DNA of 17,352 nucleotides from JBLKSS01 sp047607725 (GCF_047607725.1 NZ_JBLKSS010000081.1:1-17352), one strand, 5' to 3'. Counted from the first letter of the stretch, positions 1-8,408 are shown. Program-made: numbers and translations. The notes: a model not told the origin generated them from the letters alone.

Positions 1-160
1 CGGCAGTTGCAAACTGAACGGCGTGGAGCCGGAAGCGTATCTGCGCCATGTGCTGGCGATTATCGCGGATCATCCCATCAACAAAATCAAAGAGCTCCTG
101 CCGTGGAACCTCACCATCCCTGCTGAATAACTGTCAATACTGCGCTGGGCGTACGCTTAC
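1..160 (+). mobile_element. Right end of an IS66-family insertion sequence (partial)
   Basis: The segment holds the last codons of an IS66-type transposase and then the element's terminus. The terminus reads CGCTTAC at 154-160, the reverse complement of the GTAAGCG that begins IS66-family ends. The boundary is fixed from the other side: the ybeL reading frame on the minus strand matches its family up to base 161 and stops matching at 160. Bases 161-168 (TAAAAAAA) would be one copy of the 8-bp target duplication this family makes. The other copy and the left end lie outside the window. Confidence 0.85.
2..130 (+). CDS. IS66-family transposase, C-terminal 42 residues (5' part outside window)
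   Basis: An open frame enters from the left edge and ends at TAA 128-130. The visible residues include C-K-L-NGVEPEAYLRHVL, then IADHP and ELLPW, which is the conserved C-terminal motif of IS66 transposases (TnpC), the DDE recombinase of these three-gene elements. The stop lies 30 bp inside the element's end, as expected. Whether the full transposase is intact cannot be judged from this window. Confidence 0.85.
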   Translation, partial: GSCKLNGVEPEAYLRHVLAIIADHPINKIKELLPWNLTIPAE

Positions 161-397
161 TAAAAAAACGCTTTCGTCATCTTGCTCACGGCTTTTATCG
201 TAACTGCGGGTGAACTCTTCCAAATCGCGCCGCACCGCGCGGGTCACGTTTTCCACCTCGATGGGGGTAAGATCACCGCTGGCCAGCAGGCGCCGGCGGG
301 CATCCGCCTCAAGCGCGTCGATATCCCGTTCTCCCTGTTCCAGCCGCTGGGTCAGCGAGGTAAGCAATTGATGGTAATGATGCGCGACCTTGTCCAT
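134..397 (-). pseudogene. ybeL: ybeL, zinc-ribbon family protein, truncated by IS66
   Basis: From ATG at 395-397, preceded by an AGGAGA ribosome binding site, the frame begins MDKVAHHYHQLL and continues with GERDIDALEADARRR and TRAVRRDLEEF. This matches the N-terminal half of E. coli YbeL (DUF1451), a protein of about 160 residues and unknown function. The host-encoded part is 79 residues. From base 160 the frame enters the IS66 end, adds eight element-encoded residues (VSVRPAQY) and stops at 134-136. The C-terminal zinc ribbon with its paired CxxC motifs is therefore lost, and the product is unlikely to be functional. The divergent position next to leuS is the same as in E. coli. The identification is firm; loss of function is inferred from the missing metal-binding half. 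Confidence 0.85.
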
Positions 398-431
398 TAT
401 TCTCTCCTTGACCGGCGGCGCTGCCGGCATG

Positions 432-460
432 TTGATATTATCCCCATAATGTTAGTTCAA
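432..460 (-). promoter_or_regulatory. Candidate promoter for ybeL
   Basis: On the minus strand TTGAAC (complement of 455-460) and TATCAA (complement of 432-437) are separated by 17 bp, 35 bp upstream of the ybeL start. The -35 box is good and the -10 box is moderate (4 of 6). It is a pattern match only. Confidence 0.35.
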
Positions 461-561
461 AACTGTCTGCCCGCGCGGCGCGGCGGCCGTTTGGGCGGTG
501 GATTTGCCGCGCGCGCCGCGAATATTGGCAGAAAAACGGCCCAGCCGGGCGCTGGGTGTTG

Positions 562-604
562 TTGCCGCTATCGCTTATCAGCTATGCTAGGCGGATCCTA
601 GCAT
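562..604 (+). promoter_or_regulatory. leuS upstream region: weak promoter-like boxes and a leader hairpin
   Basis: TTGCCG (562-567) and TATGCT (583-588) could be -35 and -10 boxes, although the 15-bp spacer is short. The -10 box overlaps a perfect 8-bp inverted repeat, ATGCTAGG (584-591) and CCTAGCAT (597-604), around a 5-nt loop. There is no T-run after it, so it is not an intrinsic terminator. It could be an operator-like palindrome or a hairpin in the leuS leader. No leader peptide rich in leucine codons was seen. Confidence 0.3.
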
Positions 605-667
605 TATGCTTTAATACGCTCCCTGCGCGGGTGTCGCCGTATTTTCACTTAAGGATCACTGGCTGCC

Positions 668-3250
668 ATGCAAGAACTTTATCGCCCGGAAGAGATAGAA
701 TCCACCGTCCAGCAACACTGGCATGAAAATGATACGTTCAAGGTCACCGAAGACCCTGGCAAGGAAAAATACTACTGTCTATCCATGCTGCCCTATCCCT
801 CCGGCCGCCTGCATATGGGGCATGTGCGCAACTACACCATCGGCGACGTGATAGCCCGCTATCAGCGTATGCTGGGCAAAAATGTCCTGCAGCCTATCGG
901 CTGGGACGCGTTTGGCCTGCCCGCCGAAGGGGCCGCGGTGAAAAACAATACCGCGCCGGCACCGTGGACCTACGCCAATATCGATTATATGAAGAGCCAG
1001 CTGAAACTGTTGGGCTTCGGTTACGACTGGCATCGTGAATTCGCCACCTGCCGCCCGGAATATTACCGGTGGGAGCAGTGGTTTTTCACCCGCCTGTATG
1101 AAAAGGGCCTGGTGTATAAAAAGACGTCGGCGGTTAACTGGTGCCCGCAGGACCAGACGGTGCTGGCCAACGAGCAGGTGATCGACGGCTGCTGCTGGCG
1201 CTGCGATACCAAGGTCGAGCGCAAGGAAATCCCGCAGTGGTTTGTGAAAATCACCGCTTACGCCGACGAGCTGCTCTACGATCTGGATAAGCTGGAGAGC
1301 TGGCCTGAGCAGGTGAAAACCATGCAGCGCAACTGGATCGGCCGTTCGGAAGGGGTTGAAATCACCTTCCAGGTCGCCGACAGCGAAGAGACGCTCACGG
1401 TCTACACCACCCGCCCGGATACCTTTATGGGCGCCACCTATGTCGCGGTCGCGGCGGGTCACCCGCTTTCCCTGCAGGCGGCGGCGTCCAATCCGGCGCT
1501 GGCCGATTTCATCCAGGAATGCCGCACCACCAAAGTGGCGGAAGCGGACATGGCCACGATGGAAAAAAAGGGAATGGATACCGGCCTGCACGCCCTGCAT
1601 CCGCTGACCGGCGAGACGTTGCCGGTCTGGGTCGCCAATTTCGTGCTGATGGATTACGGCACCGGCGCGGTGATGGCGGTACCGGGTCACGACCAGCGCG
1701 ATTTTGAGTTTGCCCGCAAATATGACTTGCCCGTCAAGCCGGTCATCCTCAACGCCGACGGCAGCGAGCCGGATATCAGCACTCAGGCGATGACCGAAAA
1801 GGGGGTGCTGTTCAATTCCGGCGAATTCGACGGTCTGGATTTCCAGGCCGGCTTCAATGCCATTGCCGATGCGCTGGTGGCGCACGGCGTCGGTGAGCGG
1901 AAGGTGAACTATCGCCTGCGCGACTGGGGGGTGTCCCGCCAGCGCTATTGGGGGGCGCCGATCCCGATGATGACCCTCGAAGACGGCACCGTGGTGCCGA
2001 CGCCGGAAGACCAATTGCCGGTTGTGCTGCCGGAAGACGTGGTGATGAACGGTATTACCAGTCCGCTGAAGGCCGATCCCGAGTGGGCCAAAACCACCTA
2101 CCGTGGCCAGCCCGCGCTGCGTGAAACCGATACCTTCGATACCTTCATGGAATCCTCCTGGTATTACGCGCGCTATACCTGCCCGGATTATGACCGCGGC
2201 ATGCTCGATCCCACCGCCGCCAACTATTGGTTGCCGGTGGATCAGTACATTGGCGGCATCGAACACGCCATCATGCACCTGATGTATTTCCGTTTCTATC
2301 ACAAGCTGCTGCGCGACGCTGGCCTGGTCACCTCCGACGAGCCGGCAAAGCGCCTGCTGTGTCAGGGTATGGTGCTGGCCGACGCCTTTTACTACCTTAG
2401 GGACAGCGGCGAACGCATTTGGGTCTCGCCGGTGGAGGTCAGCGTGGAGCGCGATGAGAAAGGCCGCATCGTCAAAGCGACCGATGCCACGGGCCGCGCG
2501 CTGGTCTACGCCGGCATGAGCAAGATGTCGAAATCGAAAAACAACGGTATCGACCCGCAGGAAATGGTGGAGAAATACGGCGCCGATACCGTGCGCCTGT
2601 TTATGATGTTCGCCTCCCCCGCGGAAATGACGCTTGAATGGCAGGAATCCGGCGTGGAAGGCGCCAATCGGTTTTTGAAACGCGTGTGGAAACTGGCGTA
2701 TGAGCATACGCCGCTGGGCCCGGTGGGTACGCTGGATATCGCGGCCTTGAACAACGAGCAAAAGACGCTGCGTCGCGAAGTGCATAAAACTATCGCCAAG
2801 GTCACCGACGATATCGGCCGCCGCCAGACGTTCAACACCGCCATCGCCGCCATTATGGAACTAATGAACAAGCTGGCGCGCGCGCCGCAGCAGACCGGGC
2901 AGGATCGCGCTCTGCTGCAGGAGGCCCTGGTGGCGGTGGCGCGGATGCTTTATCCGTTCACTCCCCATGCCTGCTTCACGCTTTGGCGGGCGCTGGGCGG
3001 CGAGGGGGATATCGATAACGCCCCGTGGCCGATCGCCGACGCAGCCGCTATGGTGGAAGATGCCAAGCTGGTAGTCATTCAGATCAACGGCAAGCGGCGC
3101 GGCAAAATTACCGTGCCCGCGGACGCGGACGAAGCCTTGGTACGTGAGCGCGCCTCTCAGGAACATCTGGTGGCGAAACATCTGGAAGGGACCACGGTAC
3201 GCAAGGTTATTTATGTACCGGGTAAACTGCTTAACCTGGTCGTGGGTTAA
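668..3250 (+). CDS. leuS: Leucyl-tRNA synthetase
   Basis: A class I aminoacyl-tRNA synthetase that charges tRNA-Leu with leucine in the cytosol. The 860 residues equal the E. coli length and the two align throughout. The HIGH-type motif is HMGH at residues 49-52 within PYPSGRLHMGH, and the second catalytic motif is KMSKS at 619-623. The inserted CP1 editing domain, which hydrolyses mischarged tRNA, is present with its threonine-rich TTRPDTF stretch and the MAVPGHDQRD segment. The C-terminal domain ends VIYVPGKLLNLVVG like its homologues. The ATG start is set by homology (MQELYRPEEIES); AAGGA at 651-655 is a little far (12 nt) for an ideal ribosome binding site. It begins the plus-strand block, with lptE 14 bp downstream. 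The gene looks intact, as expected for an essential enzyme. Confidence 0.98.
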   Translation: MQELYRPEEIESTVQQHWHENDTFKVTEDPGKEKYYCLSMLPYPSGRLHMGHVRNYTIGDVIARYQRMLGKNVLQPIGWDAFGLPAEGAAVKNNTAPAPWTYANIDYMKSQLKLLGFGYDWHREFATCRPEYYRWEQWFFTRLYEKGLVYKKTSAVNWCPQDQTVLANEQVIDGCCWRCDTKVERKEIPQWFVKITAYADELLYDLDKLESWPEQVKTMQRNWIGRSEGVEITFQVADSEETLTVYTTRPDTFMGATYVAVAAGHPLSLQAAASNPALADFIQECRTTKVAEADMATMEKKGMDTGLHALHPLTGETLPVWVANFVLMDYGTGAVMAVPGHDQRDFEFARKYDLPVKPVILNADGSEPDISTQAMTEKGVLFNSGEFDGLDFQAGFNAIADALVAHGVGERKVNYRLRDWGVSRQRYWGAPIPMMTLEDGTVVPTPEDQLPVVLPEDVVMNGITSPLKADPEWAKTTYRGQPALRETDTFDTFMESSWYYARYTCPDYDRGMLDPTAANYWLPVDQYIGGIEHAIMHLMYFRFYHKLLRDAGLVTSDEPAKRLLCQGMVLADAFYYLRDSGERIWVSPVEVSVERDEKGRIVKATDATGRALVYAGMSKMSKSKNNGIDPQEMVEKYGADTVRLFMMFASPAEMTLEWQESGVEGANRFLKRVWKLAYEHTPLGPVGTLDIAALNNEQKTLRREVHKTIAKVTDDIGRRQTFNTAIAAIMELMNKLARAPQQTGQDRALLQEALVAVARMLYPFTPHACFTLWRALGGEGDIDNAPWPIADAAAMVEDAKLVVIQINGKRRGKITVPADADEALVRERASQEHLVAKHLEGTTVRKVIYVPGKLLNLVVG

Positions 3251-3264
3251 CAGAAGGAGACGTT

Positions 3265-3837
3265 GTGCGATATCGGGCTTTAGCACTGATACTGGGCTTG
3301 GCGGTGATAACCACAGCCGGCTGTGGTTATCACCTGCGCGGCACCACCGCCCAGATGCCGACCGAAATGAAAACCATGACATTGAACAGTTATGATCCTT
3401 ACGGCCCGCTGACCCGCGCCGTGCGCGCTGAGCTGCGTCTAAACGATGTGACGCTGGTTGACGACGCCAAGGACAAGAACACAACGCTGCCGTCGCTTAG
3501 GATTGCCAACTCGTCGGAAAGTCAGGTGACCGCGTCGGTATTCCAGGACGGTAAAACCGCCGAATACCAGATGACGCTGAGCGTACAGGCGCAGGTGTTG
3601 ATGCCCGGCAAAGATTATTACCCAATCGATGTGAAAGTTTATCGTTCGTTCTTTGATAACCCGCTCACGGCGCTGGCGAAAGATGCCGAAGGGGATATCA
3701 TCCGTCAAGAATTGCGCCAGCAGGCGGCGCAGCAGCTGGTGCGTAAACTGCTGACGGTGCATGCCGCCGAGGAGGCGGATAATGCGCTGGACGCGAAATT
3801 GAAACAGCAGCAACCGCGGCCGACGGCGGCGCAATGA
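3265..3837 (+). CDS. lptE: LPS-assembly lipoprotein LptE
   Basis: An outer-membrane lipoprotein that plugs the LptD barrel and helps insert lipopolysaccharide into the outer leaflet. The product has 190 residues (E. coli 193). It starts at GTG 3265, with GAAGGAGA four nucleotides upstream. A hydrophobic signal sequence runs to a TAGC lipobox, with the lipidated cysteine at residue 20 and GYHLRG following, as in E. coli GWHLRD. Conserved blocks include GPLTRAVRAELRL, TAEYQM and VYRSFFDNPLTALAKD. The last roughly 25 residues are Gln/Ala-rich and variable, as usual. The stop codon overlaps the holA start (ATGA), which suggests translational coupling. It appears intact. Confidence 0.96.
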   Translation: MRYRALALILGLAVITTAGCGYHLRGTTAQMPTEMKTMTLNSYDPYGPLTRAVRAELRLNDVTLVDDAKDKNTTLPSLRIANSSESQVTASVFQDGKTAEYQMTLSVQAQVLMPGKDYYPIDVKVYRSFFDNPLTALAKDAEGDIIRQELRQQAAQQLVRKLLTVHAAEEADNALDAKLKQQQPRPTAAQ

Positions 3838-4865
3838 TCCGGCTTTATGCCGAGCAGTTGGGCGCGCAGTTGCAAGAGTCACTGCGCCCCTGTTATTTGC
3901 TGTTCGGCAACGATCCGCTGCTGCTGCAGGAAAGCCAGGATTGTATTCGCGATCGGGCCCAGGAACAGCAGTTCGACGAACATTTCAGCGTCACGCTGGA
4001 CGCCGGCACCGACTGGGACGCGCTCTTCAGCCTGTGCCAGGCGCGCAGCCTGTTCGCCAGCCGCCAGACGCTGTTGCTTGTCCTGCCGGACGGCGGCATT
4101 CAAGCCGCCATGGGGGAAAAGTTGCTTCAGCTGGCGTCGCTGCTCCATGAGGATCTGCTGCTGATCCTGCGCGGCAGCAAGCTGACCCGCGCCTTGGAGA
4201 ATGCCACCTGGTTTAAAGCGCTCAGCCCACGGGCGGTGCTGGTGAGCTGCGCCACGCCGGAGCAGGGGCAACTGCCGCGCTGGGTGGCGAGGCGCGCCAA
4301 AAGCATGAAGCTGGCGCTGGATGACGCCGCCTGCCAGCTGCTGTGCTATTGCTACGAGGGCAATCTGCTGGCGCTAGCCCAGGCGCTGGAGCGGTTGTCG
4401 CTGATTTATCCCGACGGTAGTCTGACGCTGCCGCGGGTCGACGTCGCGGTAAACGACGCCGCGCATTTTACCCCGTTCCACTGGGTCGACGCAGCGCTAG
4501 CGGGTAAAAGTAAACGCGCCGCCCACATTCTGCGTCAGCTGCGGCTGGAAGCCACGGAGCCGGTGATCCTGCTGCGCAGTATTCAGCGCGAAGTTCTGCA
4601 GTTGCTGACGCTTAAGCGGCAAATGGCCGTCGTGCCGATGCGCAAGCTATTCGACCGCCACAAAGTCTGGCAGAATCGCCGCCCGCTGCTTACGCAGGCG
4701 TTAGGGCGGCTTACCCTGCCGCAGTTGCGGGACACGGTAGCGCTGATGACCCGCATTGAATTGGCGCTGAAGCAGGATTATGGCTATCCCGTATGGTCTG
4801 ATCTGAACGCATTGGCGCTGCTATTGTGCGGCAAAACGCTGCCCGCGGCGATGCTTGATGGCTGA
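3834..4865 (+). CDS. holA: DNA polymerase III delta subunit
   Basis: The clamp-loader subunit that opens the beta sliding clamp during chromosome replication. At 343 residues it has the same length as E. coli HolA and aligns along its whole length. Landmarks are MIRLYAEQL at the start, LLFGNDPLLLQESQD (the N-terminal region that contacts the clamp), SLFASRQTLLL, CYCYEGNLLALAQALERLSL, and NDAAHFTPFHWVDA leading into the C-terminal collar domain. The start overlaps the lptE stop by four bases, and the end overlaps nadD by eight, so lptE, holA and nadD are probably translated from one message. No frameshift or missing segment was seen. Confidence 0.97.
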   Translation: MIRLYAEQLGAQLQESLRPCYLLFGNDPLLLQESQDCIRDRAQEQQFDEHFSVTLDAGTDWDALFSLCQARSLFASRQTLLLVLPDGGIQAAMGEKLLQLASLLHEDLLLILRGSKLTRALENATWFKALSPRAVLVSCATPEQGQLPRWVARRAKSMKLALDDAACQLLCYCYEGNLLALAQALERLSLIYPDGSLTLPRVDVAVNDAAHFTPFHWVDAALAGKSKRAAHILRQLRLEATEPVILLRSIQREVLQLLTLKRQMAVVPMRKLFDRHKVWQNRRPLLTQALGRLTLPQLRDTVALMTRIELALKQDYGYPVWSDLNALALLLCGKTLPAAMLDG

Positions 4866-5511
4866 CCGCGCTCTGAGGGCCTTTTACGGCGGCACCTTCG
4901 ACCCTATCCACTACGGACATTTGCGGCCCGTCATCGCGCTGGCGCGCCTTGTCAACCTGCAGCAAGTGATCCTCTTGCCGAACAATGTCCCGCCGCACCG
5001 GCCGCAGCCCGTGGCGTCGGCACAGCAGCGGCTGGCGATGGCGCGCCTGGCGATCGCCGAGCTGCCGGACGTGCTGTTCACCCTTGATGATCGTGAACTC
5101 CGCCGCCCAACGCCCTCCTGGGCGGTAGATACGTTTGAAGATCTGCGCCGCGAATATGGCCCCGACGCATCGCTGGGCTTCATTATCGGCCAGGACTCGC
5201 TGCTCACTCTGCCGCAATGGCACCGCGGCCTGGCACTGCCGGACCTCTGTAATTTGCTGGTGTGCGCCCGTCCCGGCTATGGCGACGGACTGGACGACGA
5301 GAGCGACAACCGCTGGCTCACCCGCCGGCTAACCCGGGATCCGCAGGCGCTGCATCGGCAGCCGGCGGGGCTTATCTATTGCGCGGACACGCCGCAACTT
5401 GCCATTTCCGCCAGCGACATCCGGGCGCGTTACCGGGAAGGCCGCGCCTGCGATGGCCTGCTCTCCCCCTCGGTGCAAGGTTATATTGACGAACAGGGTT
5501 TATACCGTTAG
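4858..5511 (+). CDS. nadD: Nicotinate-nucleotide adenylyltransferase
   Basis: Transfers AMP from ATP to nicotinate mononucleotide, giving deamido-NAD in NAD biosynthesis. The nucleotidyltransferase signature GGTFDPIHYGH lies near residues 11-21. PNNVPPHRPQ and FIIGQDSLL follow, and ISASDIR near the C terminus is the usual (S/T)xxxIR motif. I use ATG 4858 (217 residues; E. coli 213); a TTG three bases upstream is also possible but adds only one residue. The first eight bases overlap the end of holA, so translation is probably coupled. In E. coli cobC (alpha-ribazole phosphatase) follows; here only 158 bp lie between nadD and rsfS, and no cobC remnant is recognisable. Confidence 0.96.
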   Translation: MADRALRAFYGGTFDPIHYGHLRPVIALARLVNLQQVILLPNNVPPHRPQPVASAQQRLAMARLAIAELPDVLFTLDDRELRRPTPSWAVDTFEDLRREYGPDASLGFIIGQDSLLTLPQWHRGLALPDLCNLLVCARPGYGDGLDDESDNRWLTRRLTRDPQALHRQPAGLIYCADTPQLAISASDIRARYREGRACDGLLSPSVQGYIDEQGLYR

Positions 5512-5669
5512 TGCGCGCGCTATGCTATGCGCCTTATCTTCGCTGGCCAGGCCGGCTCTGTTAATCCAAGTTAATTCCGCGGTCAACCGGCGCCGGGCAG
5601 CTATCCCATAGACTATTGCGCCACCCGATTCCTGCGTGGCGCGCGCGAAGCATACCGGAGGGGGAACCT

Positions 5670-5986
5670 TTGCTAGATACCATGCTCAAAGATTTTGTTG
5701 TTGACAAGATAGACGATTTGAAAGGCCAAGACATTATTACCCTCGACGTGCGCGGCAAGTTGAGCATTACGATTGCATAGTAATCTGCACAGGGACATCC
5801 AGCCGCCACGTCATGTCCATCGCCGACCATGTGGTACAGGCGTCGCGCGCCGCCGGCCTGATGCCGCTGGGCGTGGAGGGGGAAAACGCCGCCGACTGGA
5901 TCGTCGTCGATCTGGGCGATGTGATTGTGCATGTGATGCAGGAAGAGAGTCGCCGCCTGTACGAGCTGGAAAAACTCTGGAGCTGA
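5670..5986 (+). pseudogene. rsfS: Ribosome silencing factor RsfS, broken by a one-base deletion
   Basis: RsfS binds ribosomal protein L14 and blocks subunit joining in poor growth conditions. Translation would begin at TTG 5670, five bases after a strong GGAGGGGG. The first part reads LLDTMLKDFVVDKIDDLKGQ and continues to KLSIT, then hits TAG at 5778-5780. In the next frame, from GAT 5771, the rest of the protein continues without a gap: DCIVICTGTSSRHVMSIAD, EGENAADWIVVDLGDVIVHV and ELEKLWS, ending at TGA 5984-5986. Restoring one base after AC at 5769-5770 gives exactly 105 residues, the E. coli length. Both halves are well conserved, so the lesion is either very recent or a sequencing error. 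No slippery heptamer that would suggest programmed frameshifting was seen. It keeps its conserved place just upstream of rlmH. Confidence 0.88.
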
Positions 5987-5989
5987 AGT

Positions 5990-6460
5990 TTGAAACTGCA
6001 GCTTATCGCCGTCGGGACCAAAATGCCGGATTGGGTGCAGACCTGGTTTACCGACTATCTCAAGCATTTTCCCAAAGAGCTGCCCTTTGAGCTGACGGAA
6101 ATTGTGGCCGGTAAGCGCGGCAAGAATGCGGATATCGCGCGCATTCTGGAAAAGGAAGGGGAACTGATGCTGGCCGCGGTAGCGAAAGGAAATCGCATCG
6201 TCACGCTGGATATCCCCGGCGCGCGCTGGGAGACGCCGCAGCTGGCGCAGCAGCTTGAACGCTGGAAGCATGACGGGCGCGATGTCAGTCTCCTTGTCGG
6301 CGGGCCCGAGGGGCTGGCCACCGCCTGCAAGGCAGCAGCCGAGCAAAGCTGGTCGCTGTCCCCGTTAACTTTGCCGCATCCGCTGGCGCGGATGCTGGTC
6401 GCGGAGAGCCTGTATCGTGCGTGGAGCATTACTACCAATCACCCTTATCACCGCGAGTGA
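5990..6460 (+). CDS. rlmH: 23S rRNA pseudouridine-1915 N3-methyltransferase
   Basis: A SPOUT-class methyltransferase that modifies pseudouridine 1915 in helix 69 of 23S rRNA on the assembled 70S ribosome. It has 156 residues (E. coli 155). The start is TTG 5990, set by homology (MKLQLIAVGTKMPDWV), three bases after the rsfS stop. Visible landmarks are AGKRGKNADIARIL, the SAM-binding knot segment SLLVGGPEGL, and the conserved C-terminal end SLYRAWSITTNHPYHRE. The single extra residue lies in the LAAVAKGNRIV region. It probably depends on translation of rsfS for efficient initiation, so the rsfS stop at 5778-5780 could reduce its expression by polarity; that is inference. Confidence 0.96.
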   Translation: MKLQLIAVGTKMPDWVQTWFTDYLKHFPKELPFELTEIVAGKRGKNADIARILEKEGELMLAAVAKGNRIVTLDIPGARWETPQLAQQLERWKHDGRDVSLLVGGPEGLATACKAAAEQSWSLSPLTLPHPLARMLVAESLYRAWSITTNHPYHRE

Positions 6461-6497
6461 AGCGATGAAGATGGTTAACGTGAAATAATTCCGCTGA

Positions 6498-8402
6498 ATG
6501 AAAATAGAACGTAACCCCTTCCGCGACTATTCAGCCGAGTCGGCGCTGTTCGTGCGCCGCGCCCTGGTGGCGTTCGCCGGCATTTTGCTGCTGACCTGCA
6601 TACTTATCGTCAATCTGTACCATTTGCAAATTGTCCGCTTCGAGGATTACCGCACCCGCTCCAACGAAAATCGCATCAAACTGGTTCCCATCGCGCCCAG
6701 CCGCGGCATAATCTACGACCGCAACGGCACCCCGCTGGCGCTGAATCGCACCATTTACCAGTTGGAGCTGGTGCCGGAAAAGGTGGACGATTTAGCGCAA
6801 ACTATCGCCGCCCTGCGCCCGATAGTCGATTTAACCGATGACGATACTGCCAATTTTGAAAAAGAGCGTAAACGCTCCCGCCGCTTTACCTCGCTACCGC
6901 TTAAAGTGGGTTTGACCGACGTGCAGCAGGCCCGTTTCGCCGTTAACCAGTACCGTTTTCCCGGCGTCGAAGTCAAGGGCTACCAGCGCCGCTACTATCC
7001 CTACGGCTCCGCGCTTACCCACGTTATCGGCTATGTGTCGAAAATCAACGACCGCGACGTGGAACGTCTGGATAAAGAGGGCATCCTGCCGAACTATGCC
7101 ACCACACACGATATCGGTAAGCTAGGTATTGAACGCTACTATGAAAGCACGCTGCACGGTAAAACCGGTTACGAAGAGGTCGAGGTCAATAACCGCGGCC
7201 GGGTGATTCGCCAGTTGCACGAGCAGCCGCCGCAGGCGGGTAAGGATATTACCCTGACGCTGGATCTCAGCCTGCAGCAATATATTGAGAAGCTGCTGGC
7301 CGGCAGCCGCGCCGCGGTGGTGGTGGTCGATCCCCGCGACGGCGGCATCCGCGCGCTGGTGTCCAACCCCAGCTACGATCCTAACCTGTTTGTCGACGGT
7401 ATTTCCAGCAAGGATTACCACGTGCTGCTGGAAGACGAAAACCGCCCGCTTATCAATCGCGCCACCCAGGGGGTGTACCCGCCAGCCTCCACCGTGAAAC
7501 CCTATATCTCGGTCTCTGCGCTCACCCTTGGCGTCATCAATAAAAACTTCTCGCTGTTTGATCCGGGCTGGTGGCAATTGCCCGGTTCGGAAAAACGCTA
7601 CCGCGACTGGAAGCGCTGGGGACACGGCCGGTTGAACGTCACCCGGGCGCTGGAGGAGTCGGCGGATACCTTCTTCTATCAGGTGGCCTATGAAATGGGC
7701 ATCGACAGGCTTTCCGAATGGATGACCAAGTTTGGTTACGGCCAGTATACCGGCATCGATCTGTCCGAGGAGCGCGCCGGCGTGATGCCGACCCGCGATT
7801 GGAAAGTCGCGCGGTTCAAAAAACCCTGGTACCAGGGGGACACCATCCCCGTTGGCATCGGCCAAGGCTACTGGACCGCCACGCCGGTGCAAATGTCAAA
7901 AGCGTTAATGACGTTGATTAACGACGGCGCGGTCCGCACGCCGCATCTGCTCTACGGTACGCGGGAAAACGGCCGCCAGGTCCCCTATCGTCAACCGGAA
8001 CATGGGCAAATCGGCGACCCTCATTCCGGTTACTGGGAGATCGCCAAAGACGGTATGTATGGCGTCGCCAACCGGCCGAACGGCACGGCGCGCAAGAGTT
8101 TCGCCGACGCGCCTTACAAGGCGGCGGCCAAATCCGGTACCGCCCAGGTGTATGGCCTGAAGGCCAACGAAACCTACAATGCTCACAAAATCGCCGAACG
8201 TCTGCGCGATCATAAGCTGATGACCGCCTTTGCCCCCTATGACAAGCCTACGGGGGGCGTGGTGGTGATTCTGGAAAACGGCGGCGTCGGCCCGGCGGTG
8301 GGCACCATTACCCGCCAGATTTTGGATCATATCCTCCTGGGCGATAACACCACGGACTTACCGGCGGAGCCGCCCGCCCCGCCCGGCAGCGAGAGTGATT
8401 AA
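6498..8402 (+). CDS. mrdA: Penicillin-binding protein 2, elongasome transpeptidase
   Basis: The D,D-transpeptidase that crosslinks peptidoglycan during lateral wall growth, anchored in the inner membrane and partnered with RodA. The product has 634 residues (E. coli 633). A single membrane segment lies at about residues 21-43, followed by the pedestal domain starting near RGIIYDRNG. The transpeptidase motifs are complete: S331-T-V-K334, S388-A-D390 and K545-S-G-T548. PPAST replaces the PPGST of E. coli before the active serine, a conservative change. The C-terminal tail is rich in proline and acidic residues. The start is 37 bp after rlmH, with no strong ribosome binding site in between. mrdB follows six bp downstream, so the pair is co-transcribed. 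It appears functional, consistent with a rod-shaped cell. Confidence 0.97.
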   Translation: MKIERNPFRDYSAESALFVRRALVAFAGILLLTCILIVNLYHLQIVRFEDYRTRSNENRIKLVPIAPSRGIIYDRNGTPLALNRTIYQLELVPEKVDDLAQTIAALRPIVDLTDDDTANFEKERKRSRRFTSLPLKVGLTDVQQARFAVNQYRFPGVEVKGYQRRYYPYGSALTHVIGYVSKINDRDVERLDKEGILPNYATTHDIGKLGIERYYESTLHGKTGYEEVEVNNRGRVIRQLHEQPPQAGKDITLTLDLSLQQYIEKLLAGSRAAVVVVDPRDGGIRALVSNPSYDPNLFVDGISSKDYHVLLEDENRPLINRATQGVYPPASTVKPYISVSALTLGVINKNFSLFDPGWWQLPGSEKRYRDWKRWGHGRLNVTRALEESADTFFYQVAYEMGIDRLSEWMTKFGYGQYTGIDLSEERAGVMPTRDWKVARFKKPWYQGDTIPVGIGQGYWTATPVQMSKALMTLINDGAVRTPHLLYGTRENGRQVPYRQPEHGQIGDPHSGYWEIAKDGMYGVANRPNGTARKSFADAPYKAAAKSGTAQVYGLKANETYNAHKIAERLRDHKLMTAFAPYDKPTGGVVVILENGGVGPAVGTITRQILDHILLGDNTTDLPAEPPAPPGSESD

Positions 8403-8408
8403 CCAATC

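Noticed and set aside
182..601. Plus-strand open frame of 139 codons before leuS
   Set aside because: It lies opposite the ybeL remnant and its promoter, has no ribosome binding site, and no family resemblance.
779..2785. Minus-strand open frame of 668 codons opposite leuS
   Set aside because: It is antisense to a fully conserved leuS, is rich in His, Arg and Gly as expected from the complement of GC-rich codons, and has no recognisable domain.
4855..4857. TTG as the nadD start
   Set aside because: The adjacent ATG at 4858 is a better start codon, and the difference is one residue.
5760..5780. Programmed frameshifting in rsfS
   Set aside because: No slippery heptamer or downstream stimulatory structure was seen, and the family does not use recoding.
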